NCBI GenBank assembly: GCA_035653595.1
Contig: DASRBO010000136.1
Location: 1-50,623, forward strand
DNA length: 50,623 nt
DNA from: DASRBO01 sp035653595
GTDB taxonomy: Bacteria; Actinomycetota; Acidimicrobiia; Acidimicrobiales; JAJPHE01
Reading direction: 5' to 3'
In this document: piece by piece, positions 15,855 through 23,338 of the stretch
Position numbering within the stretch: position 1 is the stretch's first letter
Layout of the letters: every line of letters starts with the position of its first letter
The notes under the pieces: model-generated
Seen by the model: the letters and a program-made list of their open reading frames with translations, nothing else
Database searches by the model: none
What the model was told of the DNA's origin: nothing
Program-made: the position numbers and the translations under genes

Positions 15855-18401
15855 GTGGCAGGACAGGGCATACCAGGACGGGCGGGAGCCCGGGGCTGGA
15901 CCGACGACAACGATGCCATTGTCGACCAGCTGAGCACCGAGGAGGCGGTGTCGCTCCTGGCCGGGGTCGACACCTGGACGGTGCCGGCGATCGAGCGGCT
16001 GGGGATCGGACCTCTCAAGATGAGCGACGGCCCCAACGGCCTGCGGGGAGCGGAGTTCTTCGGCGGCCCGGCCTCGGTGTGCTTCCCCTGCGGGACGGCC
16101 CTGGCGTCGTCCTGGGACGTCGGTCTGGTCCGGAGGGTGGGGGAGGCCCTGGGTGCCGAAGCCCGGGCCAAGGGGGCCCATGTGCACCTGGCCCCCACCG
16201 TCAACCTCCACCGGAGCCCGCTCGGGGGCCGGAACTTCGAGTGCTTCTCGGAGGATCCGCACCTGTCGGCCCGCATGGCCGTCGCCTACGTGACCGGGGT
16301 GCAGAGCCAGGGGGTGGCCTCCTGCGTCAAGCACCTGGTCGCCAACGACTCGGAGTTCGAGCGCTTCACCATCAGCAGCGACGTCGACGAGCGCACGCTG
16401 CGGGAGCTGTACCTGATCCCGTTCGAAGCCGCCCTGCTGGAGGCGGGGGCGTGGGCGGTCATGTCGGCCTACAACCGCCTCAACGGGACCTACTGCAGCG
16501 AGAACCAGTGGCTGCTGACCGATCTGCTGCGCGACCAGTGGGAGTGGGACGGGGCGGTGGTGTCGGACTGGTACGGCACCCACAGCACCGCCGAGGCTCT
16601 GGTGGCCGGGCTCGACATCGAGATGCCCGGGCCCCCGGCCCATCGGGGCCCCCGCCTGGTGCGGGCGGCGGAGGACAAGGCGGTCGATCCCGGCGCCGTC
16701 GAGGAGGCGGTGCGGCGGGTGCTGCTGCTGGCCGCCCGCACCGGCGCCCGCTCGCGGCTGGGCCAGCCGGCGCCGACCCTGGCCCCCGAGCGCTTCGAGG
16801 ACTCGGCCGAGCGCAGCGCAGTTGCCCGCGAGGCCGCCGCAGCGGGCATCGTTCTGCTGCGCAACGAGCCGGTCGAAGGATCCCCGGTGCTGCCTCTGTC
16901 CGGCCCGGGGACCATCGCCGTGCTCGGCCCCAACGCCGACAACCTGCACGTGCAGGGCGGCGGCAGCGCCGCCGTGCGGCCGGCCCGGGTCGTCACGCCC
17001 CTCGAGGGGCTGACGGCCGCCCTGGGCTCGACCACCGTCCTGCACGAGGCGGGCGCCCCCCCGGCGACCTCATCGCGCATCGACCCCCGCCGGATGAGGA
17101 TTCCGGAGGGAGTCGACGCCGAGGTGGCCGAGCCGGGGGCTGAGGGCATCCTGCTCACCTACTACCGGGGCTCGGGCTTCGACGGTGAGGTGGCCGGCCA
17201 GCGCGTCTCCCGCCGCTCCAACCTGGCCTGGCTGGGCGGAGCCGTTCCCCGCTTCGACCTCGCCCCCGGCGGGTGGTCGGCCCGGGCCGCCACCCGCCTG
17301 TTGGTGACGATGGACGGGGCCCACCGGCTAGAGGTGAGGGGGACCGGCACGGTCGTGGTCAGGATCGACGGCGACCTGGTGCACGACGATGAGGCCCCCG
17401 AGGCACACGGGGGCGGCGCCCCTCCGTCGGACCCGAGCCTGCGCAGCATCGAGGTGGACCTGAGCGCCGGCGAGCACCTGGTGGAGGTGGACCTGGTGCC
17501 CCCGGCCCGGCCCGGCGGCCTCCTCTCCTGCGACATCCGGATCGAGGAGCCCCCCGACCAGGACCGCCTGGCCCGGGCGGTGGATGCGGCCAGGCAGGCC
17601 GAGGTGGCGGTTGTGGTGGTCGGCGTCGACGGCGACATCGAGACCGAAGGCCACGACCGTCCCGACTTCTCCCTGCCTCCGGCCCAGGTCGACCTGATCC
17701 GGGCGGTGGCGGCGGCCAACCCCAGGACGGTGGTGGTGGTCAACGTCGGCTCCCCGGTGGACATGAGCTGGGCCGAGGAGGTGCCGGCGGTGGTGCAGCT
17801 GTGGTGCCCGGGCCAGGAGGGCGGTGCGGCCCTGGCCGACGTGCTCACCGGGCGGACCGACGCGTCCGGCCGGCTCCCGACCACCATCCCCCTGCGGCTG
17901 GAGGACACCCCGGCCCACGGACACTGGCCCGGGTCCGAGGGCCACGCCCCCTACTCCGAAGGGGTGTTCATCGGCTACCGCCACTACCAGAGCCGGGGGC
18001 TGCCGGTGCGGTTCCCCTTCGGCCACGGCCTGTCCTACACCACCTTCTCCTACGGCCCCCTCACCGGGGTGCCCGAGCAGCTGGCGCCCGGGGCCGGGTT
18101 CCAGGTGGCGGTGGAGGTCACCAACACCGGCGCCCGCCCGGGCTCGGAGGTGGTCCAGCTCTACATAGGCGACGAGGAGGCGGCCCTGGAGCGGCCCCCG
18201 CGGGAGCTCAAGGGGTTCAGCCGGGTCCACCTGGCGCCGGGCGAGAAAGCGACGGTGCGCTTCCCCGTGCTACCCCGCGACCTCGCCTACTGGGACCCGG
18301 CCGAGTCGGTCTGGAAGGCCGACCCGGGCCGGTTCGCCGTCGAGGTCGGGGCCTCGTCGGCCGACATCAGGGCGGCGGCGGTCACCGAGCTGACGGCCTG
18401 A
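15855..18401 (+). CDS. Glycoside hydrolase family 3 beta-glucosidase-like enzyme with PA14 insert
   Basis: 848 residues. The GH3 (alpha/beta)8 barrel occupies about 20-310: KMSDGPNGLRG, a K-H pair in SCVKHLVANDSE, and the nucleophile Asp238 in VVSDWYGTHS. The (alpha/beta)6 sandwich follows, interrupted by a PA14-like carbohydrate-binding insert (about 430-575) that includes YYRGSGFDGEV. A fibronectin III-like C-terminal domain begins after FPFGHGLSYTTF. It removes terminal beta-linked sugars from oligosaccharides or glycosides by a retaining mechanism. No signal peptide is visible, so the enzyme is probably cytoplasmic. The barrel-PA14-sandwich-FnIII order is that of the larger bacterial beta-glucosidases. 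It follows the Liv-type transporter, but a terminator-like hairpin separates them. Confidence 0.93.
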   Translation: MAGQGIPGRAGARGWTDDNDAIVDQLSTEEAVSLLAGVDTWTVPAIERLGIGPLKMSDGPNGLRGAEFFGGPASVCFPCGTALASSWDVGLVRRVGEALGAEARAKGAHVHLAPTVNLHRSPLGGRNFECFSEDPHLSARMAVAYVTGVQSQGVASCVKHLVANDSEFERFTISSDVDERTLRELYLIPFEAALLEAGAWAVMSAYNRLNGTYCSENQWLLTDLLRDQWEWDGAVVSDWYGTHSTAEALVAGLDIEMPGPPAHRGPRLVRAAEDKAVDPGAVEEAVRRVLLLAARTGARSRLGQPAPTLAPERFEDSAERSAVAREAAAAGIVLLRNEPVEGSPVLPLSGPGTIAVLGPNADNLHVQGGGSAAVRPARVVTPLEGLTAALGSTTVLHEAGAPPATSSRIDPRRMRIPEGVDAEVAEPGAEGILLTYYRGSGFDGEVAGQRVSRRSNLAWLGGAVPRFDLAPGGWSARAATRLLVTMDGAHRLEVRGTGTVVVRIDGDLVHDDEAPEAHGGGAPPSDPSLRSIEVDLSAGEHLVEVDLVPPARPGGLLSCDIRIEEPPDQDRLARAVDAARQAEVAVVVVGVDGDIETEGHDRPDFSLPPAQVDLIRAVAAANPRTVVVVNVGSPVDMSWAEEVPAVVQLWCPGQEGGAALADVLTGRTDASGRLPTTIPLRLEDTPAHGHWPGSEGHAPYSEGVFIGYRHYQSRGLPVRFPFGHGLSYTTFSYGPLTGVPEQLAPGAGFQVAVEVTNTGARPGSEVVQLYIGDEEAALERPPRELKGFSRVHLAPGEKATVRFPVLPRDLAYWDPAESVWKADPGRFAVEVGASSADIRAAAVTELTA

Positions 18402-18429
18402 GTGCCGGCGGGCGGCGGGGTGGAGGGGC

Positions 18430-18435
18430 TAGCTT
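18430..18435 (+). promoter_or_regulatory. -10 element TAGCTT for a leaderless gene
   Basis: TAGCTT lies 8 nt before the GTG at 18444, with no SD in between. It picks the GTG at 18444 over the longer in-frame GTG at 18402, which would overlap the GH3 region's end. Confidence 0.55.
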
Positions 18436-18443
18436 CTGCCCCC

Positions 18444-18725
18444 GTGGAGGACGACGAGCGCGCCTACTGGGAAGACGCCACCAACGCCGTCATGGCCCAT
18501 GCGATCCTCACGGCCATGACGACGGTGTCCAGCGCAGTGTCCATCCTCAAGGAGGACTGGGAGCGCCTCGACAAGGAGCAGACCAGCCAGCTGCTGGAGA
18601 TGGCCGACTCCCAGGCCCGCCTGGTCACCGACCTGCTGTCCGACCTGGTGCGGGGCATGCCGCCGGAGGTGCTCGACGCCCTCTCCGAGCTGACCCGGCC
18701 CCGACACGACGTGGGCGGGTCCTAG
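18444..18725 (+). CDS. Small helical protein of unknown function
   Basis: 93 residues from the GTG at 18444 (VEDDERAYWEDATNAV). Not recognised. The sequence is alpha-helical and acidic, with a stretch (AHAILTAMTTVSSAVSILKEDWERLD) and a second helix (QLLEMADSQARLVTDLLSDLVRGMP) that resemble the dimerisation/phosphoacceptor helices of a histidine kinase HisKA domain. The motif AHAILTAMTTVSSAV recalls the H-box region, with one His at the expected place. There is no ATPase domain. It could be a stand-alone four-helix-bundle dimer or phosphotransfer-like protein; this is only an impression from pattern. A leaderless TAGCTT promoter supports it being a real independent gene. It converges on the zinc-ribbon gene at 18749. 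Confidence 0.65.
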   Translation: MEDDERAYWEDATNAVMAHAILTAMTTVSSAVSILKEDWERLDKEQTSQLLEMADSQARLVTDLLSDLVRGMPPEVLDALSELTRPRHDVGGS

Positions 18726-18748
18726 GCGCAACCTCCGGCCCGGCCGGT

Positions 18749-18913
18749 TCAGTCGCCCCCGGCCGGCACGGACAGGGCCGCCTCGATGCTGGCCCGCACG
18801 ACCGCCCGGCAGTCGCGGCACAGGGGCACCCGCAGGTACTCGCTGATGTCGTTCACCCGGACCGACATGGTGTCGATGGGCTCACTGGTGGTTCCGCACC
18901 TCCGGCAGGACAC
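18749..18913 (-). CDS. 54-residue zinc-ribbon protein
   Basis: A small gene. The start GTG at 18913 has a perfect SD (GGAGG) 6 nt upstream, and a TATAGC -10-like element lies further up. The protein begins MSCRRCGTTSEPIDTM and later has VPLCRDCRAVVRASIEA. The two CxxC pairs (C3/C6 and C32/C35), 25 residues apart, are a typical single zinc-ribbon fold. The spacer is predicted as a short beta-hairpin (SVRVNDISEYLRV). Tiny zinc-ribbon proteins often bind nucleic acid or stabilise partner proteins; no specific family is recognised. It is the third gene of the minus-strand group behind the FG-GAP protein, 63 nt after the exported small protein, and may be on its own transcript. Confidence 0.7.
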   Translation of the reverse strand: MSCRRCGTTSEPIDTMSVRVNDISEYLRVPLCRDCRAVVRASIEAALSVPAGGD

Positions 18914-18976
18914 CGTCAACCTCCGTTGCGCCGCACCAGCTATATCGGCAGCAGTGGCATCCGGGCTTGAACGGCC

Positions 18977-19426
18977 CTACCCGCCGAGGCGGCTCAGGGT
19001 GGCCGATGCCCGCTCCAGCTGGGCTGAGGCCGACTCGAGCTCAGCGGCCGCCCTGGTGGTGAGGGCGGCGTTGCCTGCGCCGTGGTAGCAGTCCTGGGCG
19101 GCGTCGTAGAGGGAGGTGTAGGTCGCCGCCAGCTGGTCGGTGAAGGCCTTGTTTGGGGTGGGCAGGTCGTCGTTGGCCGACTGGGCGTCGGTGCTCAGGA
19201 TGGCGCAGAGGGTGTGGGCGGTGGTCCGGTCGGCTCCCCGGAGATGACCGAGGGCGTTGGTGAGGTCGGTGCCCAGGTTGGCCAGCAGGGCCCGGGCCCC
19301 GGTGGTCCGCGACCAGGCCGACATCTGCTGGCTGGGCGAGCCGGTCGAGGCCGAGCAGGCCGCCCCCGACACCGCCAGCCACAGCGCCAGGACCGCCGGC
19401 CCGGCCCGGCCCGGCCGGCGGATCAT
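18977..19426 (-). CDS. Small exported protein, possible lipoprotein
   Basis: 149 residues. The N-terminus has basic RRPGR, a hydrophobic core AVLALWLAVSG and AACSAS, which is a loose lipobox with the Cys at about residue 24. A signal peptidase I site is the alternative. The mature part is helical and predicted coiled (TTRAAAELESASAQLERASATLSRL at the C-terminus), with two further Cys (in HTLCAILS and QDCYHGAG) that could form a disulfide. The function is unknown. The ATG overlaps the stop of the FG-GAP gene (ATGA), so the two are translationally coupled and probably work together at the cell surface. Confidence 0.7.
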   Translation of the reverse strand: MIRRPGRAGPAVLALWLAVSGAACSASTGSPSQQMSAWSRTTGARALLANLGTDLTNALGHLRGADRTTAHTLCAILSTDAQSANDDLPTPNKAFTDQLAATYTSLYDAAQDCYHGAGNAALTTRAAAELESASAQLERASATLSRLGG

Positions 19427-21624
19427 CCTGACGGCGTCATCCCCACGATCGGTCGGTTGAGGTGGATGGCGCCGGTGGAGCCGAAGAAGCCGGCGTCGCC
19501 GAAGGTGAAGATGCCCCCGTCGGTGGCCACCATCCAGTAGCCGGCGGCGTCGGGGGTGGGGGCCATCCCGACTATGGGGGCGTTGAGGTGGATGGCGCCG
19601 GTTGAGCCGAAGAAGCCGGCGTCGCCGAAGGTGAAGATGCCACCGTCGCGGGCCACGAACCAGTAGCCGTGCCCGTCCGGGGTGGCCGCCATCCCGACGA
19701 TGGGCTGGGCCAGGTGGATGGCCCCGGTGGAGCCGTAGAAGTGGGCGTCGCCGAAGGAGAAGATGCCGCCGTCGGCGGCCACGAGCCAGTAGCCCTGCCC
19801 GTCCGGGGTGGAGGCCATGCCAACGATCGGCTGGGCCAGCTGCAGCGCCCCGGTCGAGCCGAAGAAGTGGGCGTCGCCATAGGTGTAGAGCCCGCCCTTG
19901 TCGTCGACGATCCAGTAGCCGAGGCCGCTGGGGGTCGCCGCCATGCCGACCACGTTGGTGAGGCCCCTCCCGGCGGCGGAGCCGTGGAAGCCGGCGTCGC
20001 CGAAGGAGAAGATCCCGCCGTCGGCGGCCACCATCCAGTAGCCGCCGTCGTCGGGGGTGCGGGCCATCCCGACGATGGGCTGGGCCAGGTGGATGGCCCC
20101 GGTGGAGCCGTAGAACCGGGCGTCGCCGAAGGTGAACACGCCCCCGTCCGAGGCGACCAGCCGGTAGCCGCCCTTGGCCGATCCCGCCGAGCAGGTGGTC
20201 GTGGTCAGCGGCGCCCCGTACATGGATCCCGACCCGGCCGGATCGTGCCTGAACATGGGCCAGGCGTTGTTGCCGACCTTGCCGCTTGCCACCCGGTAGT
20301 CGAATACCACCCCGTTGCCTGAGTGGTCGGTGCCGGCCATGACGATGTCCACCCCGCCGCCCGGGTCGGGGACGACCAGGGCCGAGTTCTGCATGCCGAT
20401 CTGGTTGACGGCCAGGCTCGACACCACCGCGCCCGACCGACCGTCGTAGATGTAGAGGCCGTCGCCGGTGGGGACCAGCACGTCCTGGTACCCGTTGCCG
20501 GACAGGTCGGCGGTGGTCACCGCCCCGTACACCGCCCCCACTCCGGTCGGGGTCGGCTGGGGCCAGTTGGGCAGCACCGAGCCGGAGGGGCTGACGGCGT
20601 AGATGACTCCGGAGTTGGGGTTGCCCGGCGCGCCCTGGGTCCCCTCGACCACGTCCAGGGCCCCGTTGCCCTCGAGGTCGGCCAGCGCCGGCGAGGGTCT
20701 GGTGTAGCCGTGCAGATCCACCGACCACGCCTGGGTGCCGTCGCCGTGGAAGAGGAAGAGCCTGGTGGAGTCGGTGGTGGCGGCTCCCTGCTGGGCCCAG
20801 TAGAAGCCGGTCCCGACGGCGATGTCGCCGGCGTTGGGGGCGGTGACGGGACCGACGGCGGGGGAGGAGGTGACCACCTCGTCGAAGGTGTGCTGCCAGA
20901 GCTCCTGGCCGTGGCCATTGACGACCCTGAGGGCCCCGCCGTGGGGGGTGGTCAGGTCGCCGCCTTCGACCACGTCGAGGCTGCCGTTGCCCTGCAGGTC
21001 GACCAGGGCCGGCGAGGAGAACACGGTGTCGGGGGTGAAGTAGGGCCAGCCGGCGTCGACGGCGCCGGTGGCGGCGTTCATGGCGTAGGTCTGCTGGCCG
21101 AGCGCCCCGCCCACCACGTCGGGGGTGCCGTCGCAGTCGAGGTCTCCGAGAGCCAGGGTGGAGTACACCGCCTCCGAGGACTGGTTGGGATCGGAGCCCT
21201 GCACCCGGAACCGGGTGTGACCCCCGGCGTCGAAGGAGTAGTAGGCGCCTCCGGGCTTGTCGTAGCTGCCTGAGCCGACGAAGGCCTCCTGGGCCCCCGA
21301 GCCGTCCACGTCGGCCACCGTCGGGCTCGAGTCGATCTCGTTGGTCGTCGAGGCCGGCCACCCCCCTACGGAGGACCCGTCCTTGAGGTGCAGGGCGTAC
21401 ACCTGGCCGTTGAGGGAGCCGAACATCACGTCGGTGCTGCCGTCGAGGCTGGCCGGCACGGGGGAGGAGGCCCGGATCGGTGCCCCGGCCAGGGTCTTGG
21501 ACCAGACGAGCGACACGCTGAGCCCAGCGCCGGCGGCCCGGCCCTGGCCCAGCAGCGGCACCAGGCCGGCCGCCGCCACCGCCGCCACGACCCCCAGCCT
21601 GGTCTTGTGCCGTACCGCCCTCAT
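19423..21624 (-). CDS. Exported FG-GAP/beta-propeller protein with six 42-residue C-terminal repeats
   Basis: 733 residues from ATG 21624, which has AGGAGG 9 nt upstream. A signal peptide (RAVRHKTRLGVVAAVAAAG..., cleavage near AAGAG) leads to an FG-GAP/VCBS-like region (about 35-470). That region has repeated calcium-loop patterns such as ADVDGSGAQE, GDLDCDGTPD, VDLQGNGSLD, ADLEGNGALD and ADLSGNGYQD. Next come WPMFRHDPAGSG and six tandem repeats of about 42 residues (483-733) built on GYWxVAxDGGIFxFGDAxFxGSTGAIHLxxPIVGM. Both halves look like beta-propellers, probably cell-surface adhesion or polymer binding. The function is otherwise unknown. It forms an overlapping pair with the small exported protein downstream. 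Confidence 0.85.
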   Translation of the reverse strand: MRAVRHKTRLGVVAAVAAAGLVPLLGQGRAAGAGLSVSLVWSKTLAGAPIRASSPVPASLDGSTDVMFGSLNGQVYALHLKDGSSVGGWPASTTNEIDSSPTVADVDGSGAQEAFVGSGSYDKPGGAYYSFDAGGHTRFRVQGSDPNQSSEAVYSTLALGDLDCDGTPDVVGGALGQQTYAMNAATGAVDAGWPYFTPDTVFSSPALVDLQGNGSLDVVEGGDLTTPHGGALRVVNGHGQELWQHTFDEVVTSSPAVGPVTAPNAGDIAVGTGFYWAQQGAATTDSTRLFLFHGDGTQAWSVDLHGYTRPSPALADLEGNGALDVVEGTQGAPGNPNSGVIYAVSPSGSVLPNWPQPTPTGVGAVYGAVTTADLSGNGYQDVLVPTGDGLYIYDGRSGAVVSSLAVNQIGMQNSALVVPDPGGGVDIVMAGTDHSGNGVVFDYRVASGKVGNNAWPMFRHDPAGSGSMYGAPLTTTTCSAGSAKGGYRLVASDGGVFTFGDARFYGSTGAIHLAQPIVGMARTPDDGGYWMVAADGGIFSFGDAGFHGSAAGRGLTNVVGMAATPSGLGYWIVDDKGGLYTYGDAHFFGSTGALQLAQPIVGMASTPDGQGYWLVAADGGIFSFGDAHFYGSTGAIHLAQPIVGMAATPDGHGYWFVARDGGIFTFGDAGFFGSTGAIHLNAPIVGMAPTPDAAGYWMVATDGGIFTFGDAGFFGSTGAIHLNRPIVGMTPSG
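19430..20176 (-). repeat. Six tandem 126-bp coding repeats
   Basis: Six in-frame copies of about 126 nt encode the GYWxVAxDGG-IFxFGDAxF-GSTGAIHL unit at the 3' end of the FG-GAP gene. The two copies nearest the stop (about 19430-19680) are nearly identical at DNA level. The third copy in protein order (GYWIVDDKGGLYTYGD) and the second (HGSAAGRGL) have drifted most. Such runs can change copy number by slippage or recombination. Confidence 0.85.
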
Positions 21625-21818
21625 GCCGATGAACCTCCTGGTCCCGCCGGGCGTCCATTCTGCGCCGCCGGGCCGCCCTCGCTGCGCATCCCCGGCGGTA
21701 TGGATGGTTCCGGGCGGTTGGGGAGGGATGGGGCGCTGCTCCGGGAAAGGGCTCAAGTCGTCGGGGCCCGCCGCCGACACTCTCCGTGCTGAGTCGGGTC
21801 GAGTGAGGAGCACTGTCG

Positions 21819-22808
21819 GTGTCCATGGCTGAGTGGCCAAGTGGCGGGTGGAAGCCGTATCCGAGCTTCGAGATCTCGGCGCGCGCGCTGGTCGGCCAGA
21901 TTCGGGCCCAGCTCGGCGCCGCCTCCGCCGTTCTGGTGGAGATGACCGGCGAGGGCTGGAGGCTCACGGCCGAGGACCACGACCCCGCCTCCCCCATAAC
22001 GGTGTCGGCGGGCGACCTCATCGCCACCGGCGCCTCCGGGCTGCCCCTGCTGACCTCGGCGCTGGGGCCGTCGGCGGCCACGGCCGAGAGCTTCGTGAGC
22101 ATCCCCCTGCTCGGCGGCGACGGCACCGTCCGGGCCCTGCTCATGGCCCTGGGGGGCCGCTCCGCCCCCGGCGCCGAGGTGGGGGCCGACGCCTTCGAGA
22201 TACCGGCCCGCCTGCTGGCCAGCCTGCTGGAGTGGCGCGACCACTCCGCCGACTACGACCGCCGGGTGCAGGTCGAGCTGCTCAGCGAGGACGCCGACGG
22301 CGACTTCGGTGTGATGCGCTCGGGCGCCTGGAGGGCGCTGGTGGCGGCCGAGGACGAGCGGTGCCGGGCCACCTCCCGTCCGGTGAGCATCGTGGTGGTC
22401 AACGTGGCCCCGGCCGACGGGATGGGCACCGCCGATCCCCACGACATGGCGGTGGCGGCCAAGCACCTGGTGCGCTACGTGCGCCCGACCGACGTCGTCG
22501 GCCGCATAGGCAAGGAGCGCTTGGGCGTGCTGGCCGTGGACCTCTCCGCCGAGCACGCCGAGGCCGTCAGCCGCCGGCTCCGCGACCACCTGGTCGACGC
22601 TGCCCTCAACGTCGAGCTGTCGTGGTTCTCGCGCACCAGCGAGATGGGCCTGATAGCCGGGCTCAACCAGCTGCTGCGGGCCCGCGGGGAGCAGGTGCGC
22701 CAGTTCCTGCGCTGCGGGCAGTGCGGGCGGCACGGTGCCTACGTGTCCAGCCGCTTCCCCATCATCCGCTGCAAGTACTGCCGGGCGACCGCCCCCCTGG
22801 AGGGGTAG
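21819..22808 (+). CDS. GAF-like / degenerate GGDEF / zinc-ribbon protein
   Basis: 329 residues. The GTG start has GAGGAG 8 nt upstream; an ATG at 21825 is the alternative. Residues about 15-150 look like a GAF sensor fold. About 160-275 follow a GGDEF-domain layout (SGAWRALVAAEDERCRATSRPVSIVVV, then RPTDVVGRIGKERLGVLAVDL), but the GGDEF signature is replaced by IGKERL near residue 230, so diguanylate cyclase activity is not expected. The C-terminus carries CGQCGRHG...IIRCKYCRA, two CxxC pairs of a zinc ribbon (about 296-322). No membrane segment is seen. It may be a c-di-GMP or nucleotide-binding scaffold, or a regulator acting through the zinc ribbon. It is divergent from the FG-GAP gene across 194 nt. 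Confidence 0.7.
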   Translation: MSMAEWPSGGWKPYPSFEISARALVGQIRAQLGAASAVLVEMTGEGWRLTAEDHDPASPITVSAGDLIATGASGLPLLTSALGPSAATAESFVSIPLLGGDGTVRALLMALGGRSAPGAEVGADAFEIPARLLASLLEWRDHSADYDRRVQVELLSEDADGDFGVMRSGAWRALVAAEDERCRATSRPVSIVVVNVAPADGMGTADPHDMAVAAKHLVRYVRPTDVVGRIGKERLGVLAVDLSAEHAEAVSRRLRDHLVDAALNVELSWFSRTSEMGLIAGLNQLLRARGEQVRQFLRCGQCGRHGAYVSSRFPIIRCKYCRATAPLEG

Positions 22809-22861
22809 GACCGCCTTCCCCCTGGGGCGCCGTCCCGGCGCTCGATCCTGAGTTGCCGCGC

Positions 22862-22867
22862 TAGCTT
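22862..22867 (+). promoter_or_regulatory. -10 element TAGCTT of the fluoride-riboswitch transcript
   Basis: TAGCTT ends 5-7 nt before the first paired bases of the riboswitch (about 22873-22875), so transcription would begin right at the aptamer. No good -35 is seen, as at most promoters here. Confidence 0.6.
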
Positions 22868-22872
22868 GGGCG

Positions 22873-22941
22873 GCGCCGGATGGGGCTCCGGCGGGTCTTC
22901 GATCCGAACCGCCCGAGCAGACTCGGGCTGATGGCCTCTAC
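22873..22941 (+). ncRNA. Fluoride riboswitch (crcB motif)
   Basis: All parts of the crcB aptamer are present. P1 is GCCGG (22875-22879) with CCGGC (22888-22892). The loop ATGGGGCT between the P1 strands can pair with GGCCTC near 22933-22938, forming the pseudoknot with G-U wobbles. A variable hairpin GGGTC/GATCC follows, then the AACCGC motif. P3 is CCCGAG/CTCGGG around loop CAGA. The 3' consensus is GCTGATGGCCTCTACG. Fluoride with magnesium stabilises the fold and turns on fluoride exporter genes. The strand is plus, pointing to fluC at 23339. Its 3' edge overlaps the last codon of the minus-strand DUF190 gene, which lies between riboswitch and fluC. Confidence 0.95.
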
Positions 22942-22974
22942 GCCGAAGGAGCGGAGCGTGGAGGATCGGTCGTG
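22935..22974 (+). promoter_or_regulatory. SD-sequestering expression platform and GTG of the fluoride riboswitch
   Basis: CCTCTACGC (22935-22943), the 3' strand of the aptamer pseudoknot, can pair with GCGTGGAGG (22956-22964; nine pairs, one G-U). The second strand contains the Shine-Dalgarno GGAGG (22960-22964). A GTG start (22972) follows 7 nt later. Without fluoride the SD would be paired; with fluoride the pseudoknot captures CCTC and frees it. This is a complete translational switch. The frame it opens, however, runs antisense to DUF190 (22972-23352) and ends 14 nt inside fluC1. Confidence 0.75.
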
Positions 22975-23303
22975 ACCAGGCGGGAATCGATGGTGCAGGT
23001 CTGGCTCACCACCAGCTCGTCGCCGGTGAGGCGGAGCAGGTCAGGCAGGAACGCTTCGATCCGTTCGGCGCGGTCGACGATCTCCACCACCAGCGGCAGC
23101 TCGGCGGCCAGGTCGGGGAACCGGGTGCTCAGCAGGCGGCGGGAGGCCCCGAAGCCCTCCACGCCCCGAAGCACCGTCGCCCCGGCGATGTCGCGCTGGC
23201 GGGCCAGCTCCAGCACCGCCAGGTGGAGGGCCCGGCCCCCCGGCGCCACGGCCGCCTCGGTGGTGAACACCGTCAGGCGGACGGCGGCGTCGGTGGCGGA
23301 CAT
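22938..23303 (-). CDS. DUF190 (PII-like) protein, first copy, in reverse orientation
   Basis: 121 residues. Family hallmarks are LTVFTTEAAVAPGGRALHLAV, RDIAGATVLRGVEGFGASRR, LPLVVEIVDRAERIEAFLP and TGDELVVSQ. DUF190 proteins have a PII-like fold and are commonly encoded beside fluC/crcB; they are presumed to sense or assist fluoride export, but the mechanism is not established. Recognisable similarity ends near residue 108 (nt about 22975). The last dozen residues (VTTDPPRSAPSA) are read from the complement of the riboswitch SD region. The ATG has no SD; a TAGCCT hexamer lies 10 nt upstream. The gene is opposite to every other gene of the fluoride locus, suggesting inversion. Confidence 0.88.
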   Translation of the reverse strand: MSATDAAVRLTVFTTEAAVAPGGRALHLAVLELARQRDIAGATVLRGVEGFGASRRLLSTRFPDLAAELPLVVEIVDRAERIEAFLPDLLRLTGDELVVSQTCTIDSRLVTTDPPRSAPSA

Positions 23304-23338
23304 GTCGGGCCTGAGGCTATCGAGGCCGGGGCGCAGCG

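Noticed and set aside
19430..20176. Tandem 126-bp repeats as a possible CRISPR array
   Set aside because: Units are in-frame coding repeats without unique spacers; no cas gene is present.
18977..22144. 1055-codon minus-strand frame as one long gene
   Set aside because: Only its last 149 codons (from ATG 19426) look real. The rest is out of frame with the FG-GAP protein and shows Arg-rich shadow sequence.
22853..22858. TTGCCG as the -35 box of the fluoride-riboswitch promoter
   Set aside because: It lies only 3 nt from the TAGCTT -10 hexamer, too close to be its -35.
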